DNA from: JACKIC01 sp964392305
GTDB lineage: Bacteria > Planctomycetota > UBA1135 > UBA2386
Direction of reading: 5' to 3'
Length of the DNA stretch: 64,000 bases
Assembly (NCBI GenBank): GCA_964392305.1
Contig: CAYMPV010000025.1
Location: forward strand, 1-64,000
The notes beneath the pieces were generated by a model. The model searched no databases. It saw only the letters and a list, made by a program, of their open reading frames with translations, and was not told the origin of the DNA. A program made the translations under genes and the position numbers. This document shows positions 58,672-64,000 of this stretch, piece by piece. Positions within the stretch are counted from its first letter, which is position 1; each line of letters starts with the position of its first letter.

Positions 58672-59811
58672 TCAGGCATCTTCCAGCGGCGGCAGCCGCG
58701 GCGCGCTGACCCGGCGCCGGCGTTCGGTCACCGCCTCGAGAAACGCCAGCAGGTCCTTCTTCTCGTCCGCTGTCAGTTCGAGCTTCTGCAGCAGCGGCGA
58801 CTTCTCCGGAAACAGCGGGTCGCTTGCCTGTTCGGGCTTGCGCCTGAGCATCGCCATGCCGGCGTCGTACATGTTGACGATGCCCGGCAGGTCGAACCGC
58901 CCGTTGTGCATGTAGGGTGCCGTGCGCGTGACGTTGCGCAGGCTCGGCGTCTTGAACCGGCCGACGTCGGCCGGGTCCTTGGTCACCGCGTAACGGCCCA
59001 GGTCCTGCAGCTCGCGACCGTAGTAGGACAGCCCGAGGTCGTGGAACCCGCCGTCGCTGAGCAGCGGCCCGTGGTGACAGTTGGCGCAGCGCGCCTTGGT
59101 GCGGAACAGGTGCAGGCCGCGCACCTGCGCGTCGGACAGTGCAGCGTGGTCGCCGGCGAGGAAGTGGTCGAAGGCGCTACTGCCGTCGCTGCCCTGCGCG
59201 CGCTCGAACGTCGACAGCGCGGCCCGCGCGCGCGGCAGCGTCGGTTCGTCGTCGCCGAAGGCCGCCGCGAACATCGCGCGGTAACCCTTGCTCGACCGCA
59301 GCTTGGTCACCAAGGCCTCGCTCGAGGTCGCCATCTCCCTGCCGTTCTCGAACACGGCCAACGCCTGGTCCTCGAGCGACGCAGCGCGGCCGTCCCAGAA
59401 GAAGCTGGTGCCGTGCGCGACATTGAGGATCGACGGTGCGTTGCGCGCCAGGGCCAGTGCGCCGTGGCCGAGGCTGGTGGTGCGGCCGTCGCTCCACCCC
59501 AGGCCACTGTCGTGGCAGCTCGCGCAGGCCATCTGGCCGGTGCCGCTGAGCCGACCGTCGAAGAACAGCGCGTGGCCGAGCGCCTGTTTCGCCTTCGACC
59601 ACGGGTTCGCGGCGGGGTAGGTGGGAGGTGGCACCGGGCCGAGCTCGACGAAGGTCACACCCGCGTCGATGGTGGGGGCGGGCCAGTCGGCGGCAGGCCT
59701 GGAGTAGGCAGAACGCAGTGCGTCAGTTCCGTCGTCGTCATGGCTGGTGGCTACGGCGGCACAGCCGAAGAGCACCATCGCGAACGGCATGCACCATGGT
59801 TCCTTGCGCAT
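58672..59811 (-). CDS. Di-haem cytochrome c peroxidase/MauG-family protein
   Basis: 379 residues; the ATG at 59811 has AGGAG 7 bp upstream, and the upstream gene's TAG stop forms the first bases of that site, so the two are tightly coupled. Two haem sites, C96-A-S-C99-H100 and C242-A-N-C245-H246, with NAPSILNVAHGTSFFWDGR (about 124-142) and FKTPSLRNVTRTAPYMHNG (about 283-301) as the bridging and distal segments. A signal-type start with LFGC could be a lipobox. The family reduces H2O2 or oxidises proteins in the periplasm. A periplasmic haem protein in a sugar-metabolism operon is odd. Confidence 0.88.
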   Translation of the reverse strand: MRKEPWCMPFAMVLFGCAAVATSHDDDGTDALRSAYSRPAADWPAPTIDAGVTFVELGPVPPPTYPAANPWSKAKQALGHALFFDGRLSGTGQMACASCHDSGLGWSDGRTTSLGHGALALARNAPSILNVAHGTSFFWDGRAASLEDQALAVFENGREMATSSEALVTKLRSSKGYRAMFAAAFGDDEPTLPRARAALSTFERAQGSDGSSAFDHFLAGDHAALSDAQVRGLHLFRTKARCANCHHGPLLSDGGFHDLGLSYYGRELQDLGRYAVTKDPADVGRFKTPSLRNVTRTAPYMHNGRFDLPGIVNMYDAGMAMLRRKPEQASDPLFPEKSPLLQKLELTADEKKDLLAFLEAVTERRRRVSAPRLPPLEDA

Positions 59812-59822
59812 CGAAGGGACTC

Positions 59823-60818
59823 CTACCTGGCCGGATCGGGGAGATCGCTGACGTCGAGGTTGCCCGCGTCGCGCAGCTCCACGAAGCGCTGCACCGTGGC
59901 GCGGATGCCGGCCTCGAGGTGGGTGTGCGGCAGCCCAGGATAGGCAGCGTGGATCGCGCGCCCGTCGAGTTGCGGCGGGATCGGCAGGTGCGGCCCGGCC
60001 GCGGTGATCAGGCCTTTGGCCTCGGGGCACGCCTGTTCGATCGCGGCGACGATCGCTGCGACGTTCACGGTGTCGCCGTGCAGGTTGTAGACGAACGCGC
60101 CGTCCGGGCCGTTCACGGGCGCAGCGTCGGCGCAGGCGACGAACGCCGCGGCGGTGTCGGCGACGTAGTTGAAGTCGGTGCTGCCCGTGAAGCCGATCTG
60201 GAACGGTTTGCCGAGCACCGCGGCCTTCATCGCCGAGGTCGGGCCCGAGGTCATGCCGCGGTCGCGGCCGACGCCGTAGACGGTCAGCGGGCGCAGACCC
60301 ACGCTCGGCAACTTCTTGTCGAGCCAGTAGACGCGCGCGGTGCCTTCATTGGCGCGCTTGTAGACGCCGTAGTGCGTGACCGGCTCGCAGATCGCGTTCT
60401 CGTCGGGAGCGACGTCGTCGTCTTCGCCCGGTCCGAACACCGCTGCCGAGCTCGCATAACAGATGCGTTGCACACCGGCCGCCAGCGCCGCTTCGAACAG
60501 GTGGATCGTGCCGAGCACGTTGACCTTGGCGCCGAGCGCGGGGTCCTGGCGGCAGAACGGCACCTGCAGGCCGGCGAGGTGCACGATCGCCTTGGCCTTG
60601 CTCGCTTCGACCGCGCGCCTGGTGGCGTCGAGATCGGTGATGTCGCCGTGCACGAACTGCACGCGTTCGAACTCGTCGTCGACGAGCAGGTCGCGGATGC
60701 GGCGCGCGTCGGTGCCCAGATCGAACACGATCGGGGTGTCGCCGCGGTGGACGAGGTGGCGGACGACCCAGGCGCCGATGCAGCCGAGCGCGCCCGTGAC
60801 GAGGTAGTGGTTGCTCAT
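59823..60818 (-). CDS. NAD(P)-dependent epimerase/dehydratase-family (extended SDR) enzyme
   Basis: 331 residues. Rossmann G9-A-L-G12-C-I-G15, D60-I-T-D for the adenine end, S123/S124 and the catalytic Y150-x3-K154 (HYGVYKR) are all intact. FNYVADTAAAFVACADAAP near 215-233 is the usual extended-SDR substrate-side segment. Its ATG overlaps the lactonase stop (ATGA), so the two proteins are made together. In a sugar-catabolic operon it may be the sugar 1-dehydrogenase or an epimerase feeding the lactonase; UDP-sugar epimerase cannot be excluded. Gene order (lactonase, this, peroxidase) is on one minus-strand transcript. Confidence 0.85.
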   Translation of the reverse strand: MSNHYLVTGALGCIGAWVVRHLVHRGDTPIVFDLGTDARRIRDLLVDDEFERVQFVHGDITDLDATRRAVEASKAKAIVHLAGLQVPFCRQDPALGAKVNVLGTIHLFEAALAAGVQRICYASSAAVFGPGEDDDVAPDENAICEPVTHYGVYKRANEGTARVYWLDKKLPSVGLRPLTVYGVGRDRGMTSGPTSAMKAAVLGKPFQIGFTGSTDFNYVADTAAAFVACADAAPVNGPDGAFVYNLHGDTVNVAAIVAAIEQACPEAKGLITAAGPHLPIPPQLDGRAIHAAYPGLPHTHLEAGIRATVQRFVELRDAGNLDVSDLPDPAR

Positions 60819-61651
60819 GACAGCTTGTAGATGCGGGCGGCGTTGGCGCCGAACAGGGCTGCGCGACCGGCTTCGGACAGGTTGGCCTCGGCCCAGGCCG
60901 CGACCAGGTCGTGCACCGAGGCGTAGTCGTCGGCCGCGAGCAGGCACACGGGCCAGTCGCTGCCGAACAGCAGTCGATCCGGTCCGAACGCGGTCAGCGC
61001 GGTGTCGAGGAAGAAGCGGAAGTCGTCGGCTCGCCATCCGTGCCATCTGGCCTCGGTGACGAGCCCCGAGACCTTGCACGCGACATGCGGCTGGCGCGCC
61101 AGTTCGCGCAGTGCGTCGGCCCAAGGTTGCCGGTCGTCGTGCGCGATGTCCGGTTTGGCGAGGTGGTCGAGCACGAACGTGACCTCGGGCAGGTCGGCGC
61201 AGAACCGTGCCGCATCGACGAGATGGCGCGGGTGGATCAGCACGTCGTAGACGAGACCGTGCGCGGCGAGTGCGGCGACACCGCGTTGGAAGTCGCCGCG
61301 CAGCAGGAACGCGTCGTCGGGTTCGTCCTGCACCAGATGGCGCAGGCCGCGCAATTTGGCGTGTCGTGCCAGCCCGGCGACCATGCCGGCGGCGTCGGGC
61401 GCGCACAGATCGACCCAGCCGACGACGCCGCGCACCAACGGGTTGTTCTCGGCCAGTTCGAGCAGGAATCCGTTCTCGCGCAGATCGGGTCGTGCTTGCA
61501 CGGCGATGCAGCCGTCGATTCGGCTGCGGCGCAGCGCCGGCGCGAGGTCATCGGGCAGGAAGTCGCGGGCCAGCACCTGCATGTGTGCGCCGATCCACGG
61601 CAACTCGGCCGGCGAGTAGCGCCAGAAGTGCTGGTGGGCGTCGATCCGCAC
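60815..61651 (-). CDS. Amidohydrolase-2 family lactonase (L-fucono/L-rhamnono-lactonase-like)
   Basis: 278 residues with a GTG start at 61651. RIDAH6-Q-H8-FWRYSP is the metal site of the COG3618 lactonases; FVLDHLAKPDI (about 158-168), the KVSGLVTEA segment (about 193-201) and LLFGSDWPVCLL (about 231-242) complete the TIM-barrel active site. Length fits. The family hydrolyses L-fucono-, L-rhamnono- and related sugar-acid 1,5-lactones to the acids. It is divergent from a sugar ABC-transport operon 65 bp away and overlaps the SDR gene by 4 bp, which fits uptake plus first catabolic steps. Confidence 0.88.
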   Translation of the reverse strand: MRIDAHQHFWRYSPAELPWIGAHMQVLARDFLPDDLAPALRRSRIDGCIAVQARPDLRENGFLLELAENNPLVRGVVGWVDLCAPDAAGMVAGLARHAKLRGLRHLVQDEPDDAFLLRGDFQRGVAALAAHGLVYDVLIHPRHLVDAARFCADLPEVTFVLDHLAKPDIAHDDRQPWADALRELARQPHVACKVSGLVTEARWHGWRADDFRFFLDTALTAFGPDRLLFGSDWPVCLLAADDYASVHDLVAAWAEANLSEAGRAALFGANAARIYKLS

Positions 61652-61691
61652 GCGGCCGATTGTGGACGCTGGCTCCTCACTCGCAAGCAGC

Positions 61692-61697
61692 TATCTT
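61692..61697 (+). promoter_or_regulatory. Putative -10 hexamer TATCTT for the sugar ABC operon
   Basis: GC-TATCTT lies 19 nt before the ATG at 61717, in a 65-bp divergent spacer; a leader of about 12 nt is predicted. Confidence 0.35.
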
Positions 61698-61716
61698 GGC
61701 GCCGCCCACTCACGCC

Positions 61717-62682
61717 ATGCTGCGCCCGCTCTTCGCCGTCCTTCTCGCCCTGCTCGCTGCCGCGTGCGGGGACTCCAACGCCGCGGTCGGCGCGACCGGC
61801 AAGCCGCGCGTCGCGGTGATCCCCAAGGGCACCACGCACGTGTTCTGGAAGGCGGTCGAAGCCGGTGCCCGAGTCGGCGCCGAGAGCACCGGGCTCGAGG
61901 TGGTCTGGAAGGGGCCGCTGCAGGAGAACGACCGCGCCCAGCAGATCCAGTTGGTGCAGCAGTTCGTCAGTGAAGGCGTCGCCGGCATCGCGTTGGCGCC
62001 GCTCGACCACGCCGCGCTCGCGCCCGTGGTCGCATCGGCGAGGCAGAAGGGTATCCCGGTGGTGATCTTCGACTCGGCGCTCGATGGCACGCCGGGCAAG
62101 GACTTCGACTGTTTCGTCGCCACCGACAACCGCCGCAGCGGCGAGATGGCGGGTCAGCATCTCGTCCAGCTGCTCGGCGGCGCGCCGGCCGACCAGGTGC
62201 GCAAGGTCGTGCTGTTGCGTTATCAGGTCGGCTCGGCGTCGACGACCGAGCGCGAGGCTGGTTTCCTCGACGTGGTGCGCGCCGCCGGGATCGAGGTCAC
62301 GGATCGCTACGCGGGCGCGTCCATCGGTGAGGCCAAGTCCGTCGCGCTCAACCTCGCCGACGCACTTCGCGCGGCCGACGGCGTGTTCTGCCCCAACGAA
62401 TCGGCGACCGCCGGCATGTTGCTCGCGCTCGAACAGCTGCAGTTGGCCGGCAAGCTGAAGTTCGTCGGCTTCGACAGTTCGCCGCCACTCGTCAAGGCGC
62501 TGCAGAACGGCAACATCGACGGCCTGATCGTGCAGGACCCGCGCCGCATGGGTGATCTGTCCGTGCAGCAGCTCGCCGCGCGCCTGGCCGGCAAACCCGT
62601 CGAAGCCATGATCGACACCGGCGCGGCGCTGGTGACGAAGGCCAACATGCACGAACCCAAGATCGCACGTCTGCTCGAATGA
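61717..62682 (+). CDS. Sugar ABC transporter substrate-binding lipoprotein (RbsB/periplasmic-binding type I fold)
   Basis: 321 residues. The lipobox LLAAAC17 marks it as a lipoprotein. The mature part is the two-lobed PBP1 fold: VAVIPKGTTHVFWKAVEAGA (about 33-52, first strand and helix), GIALAPLDHAAL (about 90-101), VVIFDSALDG, CFVATDNRRSGEMAGQHL (about 138-155) and FVGFDSSPPLVKAL (about 249-262), which line the ligand cleft. It captures a monosaccharide outside the cytoplasmic membrane and delivers it to the permease. Its stop overlaps the ATPase start (ATGA). Confidence 0.92.
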   Translation: MLRPLFAVLLALLAAACGDSNAAVGATGKPRVAVIPKGTTHVFWKAVEAGARVGAESTGLEVVWKGPLQENDRAQQIQLVQQFVSEGVAGIALAPLDHAALAPVVASARQKGIPVVIFDSALDGTPGKDFDCFVATDNRRSGEMAGQHLVQLLGGAPADQVRKVVLLRYQVGSASTTEREAGFLDVVRAAGIEVTDRYAGASIGEAKSVALNLADALRAADGVFCPNESATAGMLLALEQLQLAGKLKFVGFDSSPPLVKALQNGNIDGLIVQDPRRMGDLSVQQLAARLAGKPVEAMIDTGAALVTKANMHEPKIARLLE

Positions 62683-64000
62683 CGGCGGCGCCGCTCCTGT
62701 CGGTGGCGGGTCTGCGCAAGCGCTTCGGGCCGACGTTGGCGCTGGCCGGTGTCGAGCTGCAGGTCCGTGCCGGCGAAGTGCACGCGCTGGTCGGCGAGAA
62801 CGGGGCTGGCAAGTCGACCCTGCTCAAGGTGCTCGCCGGCGTGCATGAGGCCGACGAGGGCGAGGTGCTGCTCGACGGGCGAACGTTCGCGCCGGCAGAT
62901 CCTGCGGCGGCGCGCGCCGCCGGCCTCGCGATCATCCATCAGGAACTCGCGCTCGCGCCGCACCTGTCGGTTGCCGAGAACCTGTTCTTGGGCCGCGAGC
63001 CACGCCGCGGCCCGTTCGTCGATCGTCGCCGATTGCGGGAGCTGGCGACCACGGCATTGGCGCAAGTGGGGCGCGAACAGCTCGACCCCGACACGCTCGT
63101 CGGCGCGCTGCCGCCCGCCGATCGCCAGCTGATCGAGATCGCGCGCGCACTGTCACAAGACGTGCGGCTGCTGATCCTCGACGAACCGACCTCGAGTCTG
63201 GCCCGCGCTGACGTCGAGCCGCTGCTGCAGCGCCTGCGCCAACTCGCCGCGCGCGGCGTCGGCGTGGTCTACGTGTCGCACGTGTTCGAAGAACTGTTCG
63301 CGGTCGCCGATCGCTTCACGGTGTTGCGCGACGGCGCCACCGTCGCCAGCGGCGCGATCGCCGACGTCGACCATGATCATCTGGTCGCGGCGATGGTCGG
63401 GCGCAGCGTCACCGACCTGTATCCACACAGCGCCGCGCAACCCGGCGCGGTCGTGCTGGAGCTCGACGCCGTCACCGGTCTGCGGCTGCCGCGCGGCGCG
63501 TCGCTGCAGCTGCGCGCTGGTGAGGTGCTCGGCCTCGCCGGCCTCGTCGGTGCGGGTCGCACCGAGCTGCTGCGGGCGGTGTTCGGGCTCGATCCGGTGG
63601 TCGCCGGCCGCGTGCGGGTCGCCGCGTTCGATGGTGCGGCGTCGCCGGCCAGTCGCTGGCGGCAGGGCGTCGGTTTGCTCAGCGAAGACCGCAAGGGTGA
63701 GGGCCTGATGCTGGCGCGATCCCTGGCGGAGAACGTGTGGCTGCCCGTGCTGGCGCAGAAGGCTCGCCGTGGCTTCGTGACGCCACGGCAGATCGAACGG
63801 GACGCGCTGCCGTGGCTGCAGCGACTGGCGGTGCGTTGTGCGGGCAGTTCGCAGCCGGTCGGCGAGCTGTCCGGCGGCAACCAGCAGAAGGTCGCGCTGG
63901 CGCGCCTGCTGGCCACCAACTGCGAAGTGCTGCTGCTCGACGAGCCGACGCGCGGCGTCGACATCGGCGCCAAGGCCGAGATCTACGCCGCGATCGACGA
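62679..64000 (+). CDS. Sugar ABC transporter double ATPase (RbsA/MglA type), truncated at window end
   Basis: 440 codons are present before the window ends; the usual protein has about 500. Domain 1: Walker A GENGAGKST (about 39-47), Walker B LLILDEP, and a degenerate signature (PADRQLIEIARAL). Domain 2: a degenerate Walker A GLVGAGRTEL, a good signature LSGGNQQKVALARLL, and Walker B VLLLDEPTRGVD. One intact and one altered site is normal for the ribose/galactose/fucose-type importers. The ATG is in an ATGA overlap with the binding-protein gene. The permease should follow beyond the window. Confidence 0.95.
   Translation, partial: MTAAPLLSVAGLRKRFGPTLALAGVELQVRAGEVHALVGENGAGKSTLLKVLAGVHEADEGEVLLDGRTFAPADPAAARAAGLAIIHQELALAPHLSVAENLFLGREPRRGPFVDRRRLRELATTALAQVGREQLDPDTLVGALPPADRQLIEIARALSQDVRLLILDEPTSSLARADVEPLLQRLRQLAARGVGVVYVSHVFEELFAVADRFTVLRDGATVASGAIADVDHDHLVAAMVGRSVTDLYPHSAAQPGAVVLELDAVTGLRLPRGASLQLRAGEVLGLAGLVGAGRTELLRAVFGLDPVVAGRVRVAAFDGAASPASRWRQGVGLLSEDRKGEGLMLARSLAENVWLPVLAQKARRGFVTPRQIERDALPWLQRLAVRCAGSSQPVGELSGGNQQKVALARLLATNCEVLLLDEPTRGVDIGAKAEIYAAID

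Noticed and set aside
1..64000. tRNA, rRNA, CRISPR arrays, integrases or prophage genes
   Set aside because: None recognised on reading both strands; no regularly spaced repeats of CRISPR type and no recombinase motifs.

Overview
The window is about 67% G+C, densely coded on both strands, and carries the gene families of Planctomycetota: a DUF1501 / PPC-domain / DUF1549-DUF1553 / cytochrome-c-plus-WD40 operon, many secreted PKD, LamG and carboxypeptidase-regulatory-like proteins, exported HExxH peptidases, and a sigma factor followed by a small membrane protein. The lineage is inferred from family content only. No rRNA, tRNA, CRISPR array or recognisable transposase was seen.

Layout. 0-6.4 kb: the end of a sigma factor, a membrane partner, a serine beta-lactamase-fold hydrolase, an exported peptidase, an ATP-grasp enzyme, a lipoprotein, and an exported protein built from two ExbD-like domains. 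6.6-10.9 kb: a glycan or glycolipid cassette (membrane glycosyltransferase, DPM1-like GT2, PIG-L deacetylase). 10.9-14.9 kb: a cyclase-fold exported protein, a second beta-lactamase-fold hydrolase and a GlsB/YeaQ-type membrane protein. 15-23.5 kb (minus): a run of a zinc dehydrogenase, lutA, lutB, a carboxypeptidase-regulatory-like protein, lutC, an FAH-family hydrolase and a histidine-rich membrane/TPR protein. 23.7-34.8 kb: secreted or membrane proteins, mostly of unknown function. 35-36.6 kb: a UxaA-family sugar-acid dehydratase. 36.7-41.3 kb: secreted PKD-type proteins and a membrane protein. 41.27-41.45 kb: a 181-bp perfectly centred palindromic element sitting in a stop codon. 41.5-49.3 kb: the planctomycete cytochrome/DUF operon. 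49.5-59.8 kb: a five-haem cytochrome c, a beta-helix lipoprotein, a methyltransferase, a GT4 glycosyltransferase, a PQQ-type sugar dehydrogenase and a di-haem peroxidase. 59.8-64 kb: a NAD(P) epimerase-fold enzyme, a fuconolactonase-like amidohydrolase and, divergent from them, a sugar ABC transporter (binding protein and truncated ATPase).

How the genes may work together. Three separate clusters (59.8-64 kb, 35-36.6 kb, 16.7-23.5 kb) together supply most steps of a non-phosphorylating deoxysugar route of the L-fucose/L-rhamnose type: ABC uptake, lactonase, UxaA-type dehydratase, MDR 4-dehydrogenase, diketo-deoxy-acid hydrolase giving pyruvate and L-lactate, then LutABC lactate oxidation. This is inference from family membership.

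Regulation. About twenty genes or gene runs have a TAnnnT hexamer, often preceded by GC, close upstream. In seven of them it lies only 6-9 nt before the ATG, which predicts leaderless transcripts. A 25-bp near-identical element recurs upstream of two genes, in the same orientation relative to each.
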